Below, piece after piece: positions 1 to 5,214 of a DNA stretch of 6,360 bases. The notes under the pieces were generated by a model. That model was not told the origin of the DNA. It did not search any database and saw only the letters and a list, made by a program, of their open reading frames with translations. The stretch lies in assembly GCA_946408145.1 (NCBI GenBank), contig CAMJQX010000096.1:1-6360 (forward strand), in the 5' to 3' direction. A program made the position numbers and the translations under genes. Every line of letters starts with the position of its first letter. Within the stretch, counting starts at the first letter, position 1. The DNA comes from an uncultured Clostridia bacterium. Its GTDB lineage: Bacteria; Bacillota_A; Clostridia; Oscillospirales; Oscillospiraceae.

Positions 1-28
1 CTGCCGCCGTCCTCCCGGACGGCGGCAG
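1..28. terminator. Perfect GC-rich hairpin at the window edge
   Basis: A 12-bp perfect stem (CTGCCGCCGTCC against GGACGGCGGCAG) closes a 4-base loop at 13-16. On the + strand it is followed only by TTAGTATAT, so the T-tract is poor. It probably ends a gene lying left of the window, on the + strand or, if the unseen flank is T-rich on the other side, in the opposite direction. The stem is seen directly; the terminator role is inferred. Confidence 0.5.
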
Positions 29-44
29 TTAGTATATGGCGGAG

Positions 45-105
45 AAAACCTCCTGTGTTGAACGTGGGCGCGGTCCGGCAGCCCCGAAAAAACACGGGAG
101 GTTTT
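45..105. terminator. Long inverted repeat, likely bidirectional terminator
   Basis: The arms at 45-59 (AAAACCTCCTGTGTT) and 91-105 (AACACGGGAGGTTTT) pair over 15 bp with a single G-U wobble (54 with 96). The 31-base interior can form a further short stem, GGGC at 66-69 with GCCC at 81-84. The arms begin with AAAA and end with TTTT, so on either strand the GC-rich stem runs into a T-tract, as in bidirectional intrinsic terminators. It lies about 90 bases before the csoR promoter and would shield the copper operon from upstream read-through. The large loop makes the role less certain. Confidence 0.5.
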
Positions 106-191
106 GTCATAAAATAAGACGTCCGGAGCTCTGCACACAGCAGACGGAGGCGCACGAATCGGGAAAGTGATCGCTGCCCCTCTGCTGCCTG

Positions 192-220
192 TTGACAAAT
201 ACCCCAATGGGGTATATAAT
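192..220 (+). promoter_or_regulatory. Consensus sigma-A promoter of the csoR-copA operon
   Basis: The -35 box TTGACA (192-197) and the -10 box TATAAT (215-220) both match the housekeeping consensus in all six positions and are separated by exactly 17 bp. Transcription should start near 226-228, giving a leader of about 40 bases before the csoR ATG. Such a strong core promoter would need tight repression, and a CsoR-type palindrome fills its spacer. That arrangement fits copper-inducible control. Confidence 0.93.
199..215. promoter_or_regulatory. CsoR operator 1, inside the promoter spacer
   Basis: ATACCCC-AAT-GGGGTAT is a perfect 7-3-7 palindrome. It has the G/C-run core flanked by A/T typical of operators bound by copper-sensing CsoR repressors; the Bacillus subtilis copZA operator has the same pattern. 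It fills the region between the -35 and -10 boxes and shares its last base with the -10 hexamer. Bound repressor would therefore directly block RNA polymerase, and Cu(I) binding to CsoR would release it. The palindrome is seen; binding is inferred from the adjacent csoR gene. Confidence 0.88.
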
Positions 221-236
221 GCGCACAGAAGCTAAG

Positions 237-253
237 ATACCCCCGGGGGGTTT
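237..253. promoter_or_regulatory. CsoR operator 2, in the 5' leader
   Basis: ATACCCC-CGG-GGGGTTT repeats the 7-3-7 layout of operator 1, with an identical left arm and one mismatch to the palindrome in the right arm. Its centre lies 38 bp downstream of the first operator's centre, about 10 bases after the predicted transcription start and directly before the csoR ribosome site. A second CsoR tetramer here would act as a roadblock or strengthen repression. In the mRNA, ACCCC-CGG-GGGGU could also form a short stem next to the Shine-Dalgarno sequence. Confidence 0.75.
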
Positions 254-260
254 AGGAGGA
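254..260 (+). promoter_or_regulatory. Ribosome binding site fixing the csoR start
   Basis: AGGAGGA lies 6 bases before the ATG at 267. The open frame extends upstream to 192, but those extra codons would be read through the promoter and both operators, so translation must begin at 267. A second in-frame ATG at 276 has poorer spacing to this site. Confidence 0.85.
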
Positions 261-266
261 TCACGG

Positions 267-578
267 ATGGATAACATGGAAACAACGGCTTCCTGCTGCT
301 CTCGAAAAAAGATCCGCGGCGACAAGGAACGCCGCGATCTGATGAATCGTCTGAAGCGGATCGAGGGGCAGGTGCGCGGTCTGCAGCGCATGCTGGAGGA
401 GGACGCTTACTGCCCGGACATCCTCACGCAGGCCTCCGCGGTGAGCTCCGCGATCAACAGCTTTTGCCGCGTCCTTCTGACCGAGCATCTGCGGACCTGT
501 GTCGCAGAAGATATCCGGGCCGGTCATGACGAGGCTGTGGACGAGCTGGCGGACACCCTGCAGAAGCTGATGAAGTAA
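267..578 (+). CDS. csoR: Copper-sensing transcriptional repressor CsoR
   Basis: This 103-residue all-helical DNA-binding repressor belongs to the CsoR/RcnR/FrmR family (DUF156). Apo-CsoR tetramers bind the operator, and Cu(I) binding releases them. The family core is clear: RLKRIEGQVRGLQRML (residues 28-43), then Cys49, His74 and Cys78. These have the C-x24-H-x3-C spacing of the Cu(I) site in Mycobacterium tuberculosis CsoR (C36, H61, C65). Tyr48 just before the first cysteine also matches that protein. The Cys-His-Cys pattern argues against RcnR (nickel/cobalt) or FrmR (formaldehyde). The N-terminal tail carries an additional Cys10-Cys11 pair, and there is another cysteine at 67. It is first in the operon, 15 bases before copA, and is preceded by two matching operators, so it almost certainly represses itself and copA. 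The start is set by the AGGAGGA site. Confidence 0.95.
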   Translation: MDNMETTASCCSRKKIRGDKERRDLMNRLKRIEGQVRGLQRMLEEDAYCPDILTQASAVSSAINSFCRVLLTEHLRTCVAEDIRAGHDEAVDELADTLQKLMK

Positions 579-593
579 GGAAAAGGACAAAAT

Positions 594-3131
594 ATGGAAC
601 AATATCAGGTGACCGGCATGAGCTGCGCCGCGTGCTCGAGCCGGGTAGAAAAAGCGGTCTCGGGCGTGCCGGGCGTGACGTCATGCGCGGTGAGCCTGCT
701 GACGAATTCCATGGGCGTGGAAGGGACGGCCTCAGCCGCAGACGTCATCCGGGCCGTGGAAGCCGCCGGATACGGCGCTTCCCTCAAAGGGGCGGAAGCA
801 CAGGCGTCGTCCGGGGCTTCTCCTTCCTGGGCGGACGCCGAGGCTCTGAAGGACCATGAGACGCCGAAGCTGAAAAGGCGGCTGCTGTTCTCGGTCCCGA
901 TCCTGCTGATCCTGATGTACTTCTCCATGGGTCACGGGATGTGGGGCTGGCCTGCGCCGAAGGCCTTTGACAACCTCGTGTTTCTCGGGCTGTTCGAGCT
1001 GCTGCTGGCGGTCGTCGTGATGATCATCAACCAGAAGTTCTTTACTTCCGGCTTTTCCTCGCTGTTCCGCGGGGCGCCCAATATGGACACCCTGGTGGCC
1101 CTCGGCTCCAGCGCTTCCTTTGTGTATTCCCTGGCGGAGCTCTTTCTTATGATCCTCGCCCAGGGGAACGGCCGGAACGATCTGGTGATGAAGTACGGGA
1201 TGAACCTGTACTTTGAATCCGCGGCCATGATCCCGACGCTGATCACCGTCGGCAAAATGCTGGAGGCCATGTCGAAGGGGCGCACGACGGACGCGCTGAA
1301 GGGCCTGATGCAGCTGGCCCCTAAAACGGCCGTCCTGCTGCGGGACGGCGCCGAAACGGAAGTCGGCATCGAGGAGGTCCAGACCGGCGATATCTTCGTC
1401 GTCCGTCCCGGAGAACAGATCCCGGTGGACGGGGTCATCGTCAGGGGCATGACGGCGGTCAACGAAGCCGCGCTGACCGGGGAGAGCATCCCGGTAGACA
1501 AAGCGGAAGGGGACACGGTCTCCGCCGCGACGATGAACCAGCAGGGCTATGTGGAATGCCGCGCGACCCGCGTCGGGGAAGACACGACCCTGGCCCAGAT
1601 CATCCGCACCGTGTCCGATGCGGCCGCGACAAAGGCCCCGCTTGCCCGCATCGCGGACAAGGTGTCCGGGATCTTTGTGCCCGCGGTCATCGGGATCTCG
1701 CTTCTGACCCTGATCGGCTGGCTCATCGCCGGCAGGCCCTTCTCCTTCGCCATTGCCCGCGGGATCTCCGTGCTGGTCATCAGCTGCCCCTGCGCGCTCG
1801 GACTGGCGACACCAGTCGCCATCATGGTCGGCAGCGGGGTGGGCGCCAAAACCGGCGTACTGTACAAGACCGCGGCGGCATTGGAGGGCGCGGGCCGGAC
1901 GCAGATCATCGCGCTGGACAAGACGGGGACCGTGACGGAGGGTCAGCCCCGCGTCACGGATGTGATCCCCTTCGGCAGAGACAGGGACGCGCTGCTTCGC
2001 CTTGCCGCGTCCCTGGAGAAAAGCAGTGAGCATCCGCTGGCAAAGGCCGTGACCGCCGAAGCGGAGGGCCTGCCGCTTTCGGAAGTCAGTGCGTTTGAGG
2101 CGCTGCCCGGGCACGGGCTCCGCGCCCGCCTGGACGAAAAGGAGCTCCTTGGCGGGAGCCTGCGGTTCCTCAGCTCCCGGGGGCTGGTCGGCGAGTCCGT
2201 TTCGGCACAGGCGAACGCCCTCGCCGAAGAGGGGAAAACCCCGCTGCTGTTCGCGTACGACGGCGAGCTCGCGGGGATCATCGCGGTCGCGGATCCCATC
2301 AAGGCCGATTCCGCGCAGGCGATCCGCGAGCTGCGGGATATGGGCGTCCAGACGGTCATGCTGACCGGAGACAATGAGCGGACAGCCAGAGCGATCAGCC
2401 GGCAGGCCGGGGTGGATCAGGTCATTGCGGGCGTCCTGCCGGAGGGCAAGGCGGACGTGATCCGCGCGCTGAAGACGCTGGGCAAGGTCACCATGGTCGG
2501 CGACGGGATCAACGACGCGCCGGCGCTTACCGTGGCGGACAACGGCATTGCGATCGGCGCGGGCACGGACGTGGCCATCGACGCGGCGGACATCGTGGTG
2601 GTGAAAAGCCGCCTGAGCGACGTGACGGCGGCGATCCGGCTGAGCCGGGCAACGATCCGGAACATCCATCAGAACCTGTTCTGGGCCTTCTTCTACAATG
2701 CCGTCTGCATCCCCCTGGCCATGGGCCTGTACGGCGTAGAAATGAAGCCCATGTACGGCGCGGCGGCCATGGCGCTCTCCAGCTTCTTCGTGTGCATGAA
2801 TGCCCTGCGCCTGAACCTTGTCAAGCCGCATGAGGCCAGGCACGACCGGAAAGAAAAGTCGATCCCCGCGGAAGCGCTCGAAGAGCTCGTTGCCGCGGAA
2901 ACAAAAAAGGAGGAAAAAACCATGACGAAAACTTTGAAGGTTGAAGGAATGATGTGCCCGCACTGCGAGGCGCGTGTGAAGAAGGCCCTCGAGGCGGTGC
3001 CCGGCGTCGCCGGCGCCGTGGCGGACCATAACAAGGGTACGGCAGTCGTCACCCTCAGCGCTCCCGTCGAGGATGAAGTGCTCCGCGCTGCGGTGGAAGC
3101 CCAGGATTACCAGGTGCTCGGCGTGGAATGA
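594..3131 (+). CDS. copA: Cu(I)-exporting P1B-type ATPase CopA with N- and C-terminal HMA domains
   Basis: This 845-residue membrane pump exports Cu(I) using ATP. In order: HMA domain 1-64 with GMSCAAC (Cys11, Cys14); helices near 97-118, 127-146, 164-188 and 205-226; actuator domain with TGES (295-298); helices near 358-379 and 388-412 with the metal-site CPC (398-400); phosphorylation motif DKTGT (Asp442); nucleotide-domain SEHPLAKA (478-485); TGDN (591-594); GDGINDAP (636-643); a helix with Tyr701-Asn702; and a last helix with Met726 and Ser729-Ser730. CPC, YN and MxxSS are the Cu(I)-selective signature of the P1B-1 class. After a charged linker (about 741-776) comes a second HMA with GMMCPHC (Cys788, Cys791). 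Many family members have only N-terminal HMAs. GGAAAAGGA at 579-587 is the ribosome site, just after the csoR stop codon. The gene is co-transcribed with csoR and so copper-inducible. Annotations as generic heavy-metal or silver ATPase would be less precise. Confidence 0.96.
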   Translation: MEQYQVTGMSCAACSSRVEKAVSGVPGVTSCAVSLLTNSMGVEGTASAADVIRAVEAAGYGASLKGAEAQASSGASPSWADAEALKDHETPKLKRRLLFSVPILLILMYFSMGHGMWGWPAPKAFDNLVFLGLFELLLAVVVMIINQKFFTSGFSSLFRGAPNMDTLVALGSSASFVYSLAELFLMILAQGNGRNDLVMKYGMNLYFESAAMIPTLITVGKMLEAMSKGRTTDALKGLMQLAPKTAVLLRDGAETEVGIEEVQTGDIFVVRPGEQIPVDGVIVRGMTAVNEAALTGESIPVDKAEGDTVSAATMNQQGYVECRATRVGEDTTLAQIIRTVSDAAATKAPLARIADKVSGIFVPAVIGISLLTLIGWLIAGRPFSFAIARGISVLVISCPCALGLATPVAIMVGSGVGAKTGVLYKTAAALEGAGRTQIIALDKTGTVTEGQPRVTDVIPFGRDRDALLRLAASLEKSSEHPLAKAVTAEAEGLPLSEVSAFEALPGHGLRARLDEKELLGGSLRFLSSRGLVGESVSAQANALAEEGKTPLLFAYDGELAGIIAVADPIKADSAQAIRELRDMGVQTVMLTGDNERTARAISRQAGVDQVIAGVLPEGKADVIRALKTLGKVTMVGDGINDAPALTVADNGIAIGAGTDVAIDAADIVVVKSRLSDVTAAIRLSRATIRNIHQNLFWAFFYNAVCIPLAMGLYGVEMKPMYGAAAMALSSFFVCMNALRLNLVKPHEARHDRKEKSIPAEALEELVAAETKKEEKTMTKTLKVEGMMCPHCEARVKKALEAVPGVAGAVADHNKGTAVVTLSAPVEDEVLRAAVEAQDYQVLGVE
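2907..2913 (+). promoter_or_regulatory. Internal Shine-Dalgarno within copA
   Basis: AAGGAGG sits inside the copA coding sequence, 8 bases before an in-frame ATG at 2922, in a purine-rich tract that encodes the charged linker KKEEK. This is a better ribosome site, with better spacing, than the one for copA itself. It is placed exactly at the boundary where the C-terminal HMA domain begins. Confidence 0.7.
2922..3131 (+). CDS. copZ: Possible free CopZ-like copper chaperone from an internal copA start
   Basis: In-frame translation from ATG 2922 (copA codon 777) would give a 69-residue protein, the usual size of standalone CopZ/Atx1-like chaperones. It begins MTKTLKVEGMMCPHC, so its N-terminus falls where free CopZ proteins normally start, and it ends at the copA stop. 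CxxC (Cys12 and Cys15 in this numbering) would bind Cu(I) in the cytoplasm and hand it to CopA or CsoR. No separate copZ gene follows copA in this window. The AAGGAGG site and ATG are seen directly; dual production is inferred. They may instead be a relic of a former copA-copZ pair that fused by loss of the copA stop, in which case only the fused form would be made. Confidence 0.5.
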   Translation: MTKTLKVEGMMCPHCEARVKKALEAVPGVAGAVADHNKGTAVVTLSAPVEDEVLRAAVEAQDYQVLGVE

Positions 3132-3149
3132 CGCCTTTCGGGGCGCAGA

Positions 3150-3168
3150 CGGAGAGGCCTCCGGTTTT
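3150..3168 (+). terminator. Weak candidate terminator after copA
   Basis: CGGAG-AGGC-CTCCG (3150-3163) forms a 5-bp stem with a 4-base loop, followed by GTTTT. It starts 18 bases after the copA stop. The stem is short and the T-tract is only four long, so termination may be partial. It is the best candidate before pgmB. Confidence 0.35.
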
Positions 3169-3223
3169 GAACAGCACGATCAAAAACGGGGACCTCTTTG
3201 ACGCTTTCACTTGACTGAACGAA

Positions 3224-3289
3224 TTCTCCCGGGGGAGAACAAAAGCCCCGGCGTGAAGAAAGACCCCGTGTTTCTGAGCTGACGCTCAG
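3224..3289. other. Gene-free stretch with two small palindromes before pgmB
   Basis: The 226 bases between copA and pgmB hold no recognisable gene. Two inverted repeats stand out: TTCTCCC-GG-GGGAGAA at 3224-3239 and CTGAGC-TGAC-GCTCAG at 3274-3289. Neither is followed by a T-tract. TTGAC motifs occur at 3198 and 3211, but neither has a good -10 box at the right distance, so no pgmB promoter can be called. The first palindrome could be an operator or a stem-loop; its sequence differs from the CsoR operators. The palindromes are seen; a role is not established. Confidence 0.4.
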
Positions 3290-3357
3290 CAGGCGGTCGC
3301 TCTGACAGGATTCAAGCCGGCTGCCGAAAGAATCAGAATAGAAAGGACTGCATCCGC

Positions 3358-4002
3358 ATGAGATTTCAAGCCATCATCTTCGATCTCGACGGCGTGATCT
3401 GCTTCACCGACGAATACCACTACCGCGCGTGGAAGGCCCTGGCAGACAAGCTGAACACGCCCTTCGACCGCGAGATCAACAATCGCCTGCGCGGCGTCAG
3501 CCGTATGGCGAGCCTGGAGATCGTGCTGGAGAACTACACCGGCCCCGCGCTCAGCAGCGAGCAGAAGCTCGCGCTGGCCACGGAGAAAAACGAGATCTAC
3601 CGTGAATCGCTCAGGGAGATGAGCCCTGCAGACCTGAGCGGCGAGGTCAGGGAGACGCTCGACGCTCTGCGCGCGAAGGGCCTGAAGCTCGCGATCGGCT
3701 CCTCCTCCAAAAACACGCCCTTCATCCTGCACCAGATCGGTCTGGAGGGCTATTTCGACGCCGTATCCGACGGCAACAACATCACCCGCTCCAAGCCCGA
3801 CCCCGAGGTGTTCCTGAAGGCCGCGGAGTTTCTCGGCATCGCACCGGAATTCTGCATCGTGGTGGAAGACGCCGTCTCCGGCGCGGAGGCGGGGCATGCC
3901 GCGGGCATGAAGGTCGCCTGCGTGGGCGACGCCGCCGCGAACGGAGCGGGGGACTGGAATCTGTCGAGCTTCTCCGAGCTTGTCGACATCGTGGAGAAAT
4001 AA
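3358..4002 (+). CDS. pgmB: Beta-phosphoglucomutase (HAD superfamily)
   Basis: This 214-residue cytoplasmic enzyme interconverts beta-glucose 1-phosphate and glucose 6-phosphate. It channels the product of maltose, trehalose or similar inverting phosphorylases into glycolysis. HAD motif I FDLDGVI gives the nucleophile Asp9 and acid/base Asp11. EYHYRAWKAL (19-28, with His21), LRGVSR (44-49) and GSSSKN (114-119) are characteristic of beta-phosphoglucomutases rather than of generic HAD phosphatases. SDGNNITRSKPDPEVF (137-152) carries Lys146, and VVEDAVSG carries Glu170-Asp171 for magnesium. Each aligns one residue after its counterpart in the Lactococcus lactis enzyme. The length is normal. AGAAAGGA at 3340-3347 is the ribosome site, 10 bases before ATG. 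No sugar phosphorylase lies inside the window, so the exact sugar source is unknown. It is probably co-transcribed with the downstream esterase. Confidence 0.88.
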   Translation: MRFQAIIFDLDGVICFTDEYHYRAWKALADKLNTPFDREINNRLRGVSRMASLEIVLENYTGPALSSEQKLALATEKNEIYRESLREMSPADLSGEVRETLDALRAKGLKLAIGSSSKNTPFILHQIGLEGYFDAVSDGNNITRSKPDPEVFLKAAEFLGIAPEFCIVVEDAVSGAEAGHAAGMKVACVGDAAANGAGDWNLSSFSELVDIVEK

Positions 4003-4011
4003 GGGAGAGGC

Positions 4012-4143
4012 ATGGCTGCATTCTATGCAAAGCCCATTTGCCCGAGCGAAGCCGAGATCCGGAGGGCGGAGGACACGATCGCCGTCCCGAGCCGGACTGT
4101 GAGGAGGTATCGGAATGAGAACAGATACGATCATTTTGAATGA
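4012..4143 (+). CDS. Possible 43-residue small ORF between pgmB and the esterase
   Basis: ATG 4012 lies 9 bases after the pgmB stop and directly behind the purine run GGGAGAGG (4003-4010), which could serve as a close-spaced ribosome site. The frame runs 43 codons to a TGA at 4141-4143, overlapping the first 29 bases of the esterase gene in another frame. The predicted peptide begins MAAFYAKPICPSEAEIRRAE, is rich in Arg and Glu, and has no signal peptide, membrane segment or family motif that I recognise. It could couple translation of the two neighbours or be chance. The esterase has its own good ribosome site. Confidence 0.2.
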   Translation: MAAFYAKPICPSEAEIRRAEDTIAVPSRTVRRYRNENRYDHFE

Positions 4144-5137
4144 AGAGCGGAACGTCAGCCTGACGGTTTATCTGCAGGAGGTCGGGGGTGAATTCCGCGG
4201 CGTCGGCGAGCGCCCCGCCGTGCTGGTGATCCCCGGCGGCGGCTACGCGATGTGCTCCGACCGGGAGGCCGATCCCGTGACCTTCCCCTATCTCAAAGCG
4301 GGCTACCACGCTTTTATCCTACGCTATTCGCTCAAGGAGCAGGCCGTCTGGCCGAATCCGCTCGCGGACTATGAGCAGGCGATGGCGCTGATCCGCGGGA
4401 AGGCCGGGGAATGGCACGTAGCCGCCGATCGCATCGCGGTGATCGGCTTTTCCGCCGGCGGGCATCTGGCCGCCTGTGCGGCGACCATGGCGGAGAACCG
4501 CCCGAACGCGGCGATCCTCGGCTATCCGGTCATCACCGGAGCCACGGCGCGGAGTTATCAGCCCAGCGCGCCGGACGCGGCCGAGGCGGTGGACGCGAAA
4601 ACCTGCCCCTGCTTTGTCTTCGCCACCCGCACGGACGATCTGGTTCCGGTGGGAAACAGCCTGCGCTTCCTGACGGCCCTGGAGCAGAACGAGATCGCTT
4701 TTGAGAGCCACATCTACGCCAACGGCCCGCACGGCCTTTCGACGGGCGACAGCAGCATCGACGGCCGGAGCTTCAGCAGCCGCTATCCGCGCTGGGTGGA
4801 GGACAGCATCTCCTGGCTGCGTGAGGTGCTCGGCGGCTTCGGCCCCGACGGCCCGACCGAAGCGCTCTTCCCGCCCCGCATCAACGGCAATCGAGAGGAG
4901 ACTTTGAGTGTCGACTGCTCGCTGGAGTATCTGCTCGCCAAGCCCGCGGCCTGCGAACTTCTGCCCATGATCCGGCAGATCGCGGACAGCTCATCGGTCG
5001 TCAGCGCCGCAGCGCGCGCAATGACGCTTCGCGTCTGCCTGCTCTTCGACGGCTGTTCGGAAGAGAAACTGAGCGAGATCGACGCCGTGCTGCGTTCGAT
5101 CCCAAACACATCCGGGAGGACTGAGCCCGGAATCTGA
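4115..5137 (+). CDS. Alpha/beta-hydrolase, carbohydrate-esterase-like, with C-terminal helical extension
   Basis: This 340-residue protein has no signal peptide, so it is probably cytoplasmic. The hydrolase core (about 1-240) shows the oxyanion-hole motif PGGGY (40-44), the nucleophile elbow GFSAGGH (111-117, Ser113), the acid in TDDLVP (Asp174 or Asp175) and the histidine in GPHG (His206). This is the layout of the BD-FAE/acetyl-xylan-esterase-like and hormone-sensitive-lipase-like group, often annotated as endo-1,4-beta-xylanase B-like or acetylesterase. The likely reaction is removal of acetyl or similar groups from imported oligosaccharides; the substrate cannot be read from sequence. Residues about 255-330 form an extra helical segment (SLEYLLAKPAA, then LRVCLLFDGCSEEKLSEID) beyond the usual core. 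GAGGAGG at 4101-4107 lies 7 bases before ATG. The gene follows pgmB by 112 bases without an evident promoter or terminator between them, which suggests one sugar-use operon. Confidence 0.8.
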   Translation: MRTDTIILNEERNVSLTVYLQEVGGEFRGVGERPAVLVIPGGGYAMCSDREADPVTFPYLKAGYHAFILRYSLKEQAVWPNPLADYEQAMALIRGKAGEWHVAADRIAVIGFSAGGHLAACAATMAENRPNAAILGYPVITGATARSYQPSAPDAAEAVDAKTCPCFVFATRTDDLVPVGNSLRFLTALEQNEIAFESHIYANGPHGLSTGDSSIDGRSFSSRYPRWVEDSISWLREVLGGFGPDGPTEALFPPRINGNREETLSVDCSLEYLLAKPAACELLPMIRQIADSSSVVSAAARAMTLRVCLLFDGCSEEKLSEIDAVLRSIPNTSGRTEPGI

Positions 5138-5141
5138 AGAC

Positions 5142-5160
5142 GCGCCTTCTCGCAAGGCGC
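5142..5160 (+). other. Small hairpin just after the esterase gene
   Basis: GCGCCTT-CTCGC-AAGGCGC is a 7-bp perfect stem with a 5-base loop starting 5 bases after the esterase stop. It has no T-tract and lies 7 bases before the large terminator stem. It may protect the transcript 3' end or help the terminator fold. Confidence 0.4.
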
Positions 5161-5166
5161 CGATAA

Positions 5167-5202
5167 CAAAACAGAGGGTGTCGAAAGACACCCTCTGTTT
5201 TG
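5167..5202. terminator. Strong bidirectional intrinsic terminator
   Basis: A 16-bp perfect stem has arms 5167-5182 and 5187-5202, a GAAA tetraloop at 5183-5186, and an A-tract and T-tract (CAAAACAG / CTGTTTTG) at its base. Read on either strand, a GC-containing stem runs into TTTTG. It sits between two converging genes, about 30 bases after the esterase stop and about 90 bases beyond the metallo-hydrolase stop, and should end transcripts from both sides. Confidence 0.9.
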
Positions 5203-5214
5203 CGCATTATGAGG

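Noticed and set aside
1..110. Open - strand frame from an ATG at 110 running off the left edge
   Set aside because: It runs through both stem-loops, has no clear ribosome site and yields a low-plausibility peptide, so it is probably chance.
192..266. N-terminal extension of CsoR to a TTG at 192
   Set aside because: These codons lie in the promoter and operators, upstream of the predicted transcription start; AGGAGGA marks the ATG at 267.
732..3029. A 765-codon open frame on the - strand opposite copA
   Set aside because: It is antisense to an unmistakable CopA with all catalytic motifs; its translation is Arg/His/Gly-rich with no domain. Long antisense frames are common in GC-rich genes.
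3198..3239. TTGACG/TTGACT as -35 boxes of a pgmB promoter
   Set aside because: At 17-bp spacing the would-be -10 sequences are GAATTC and GGAGAA-like, far from TATAAT, so no promoter could be supported.
4411..4907. Several 60-97-codon + strand frames inside the esterase gene
   Set aside because: They are Arg/Ala/Ser-rich shifted readings of the esterase, without ribosome sites or motifs.
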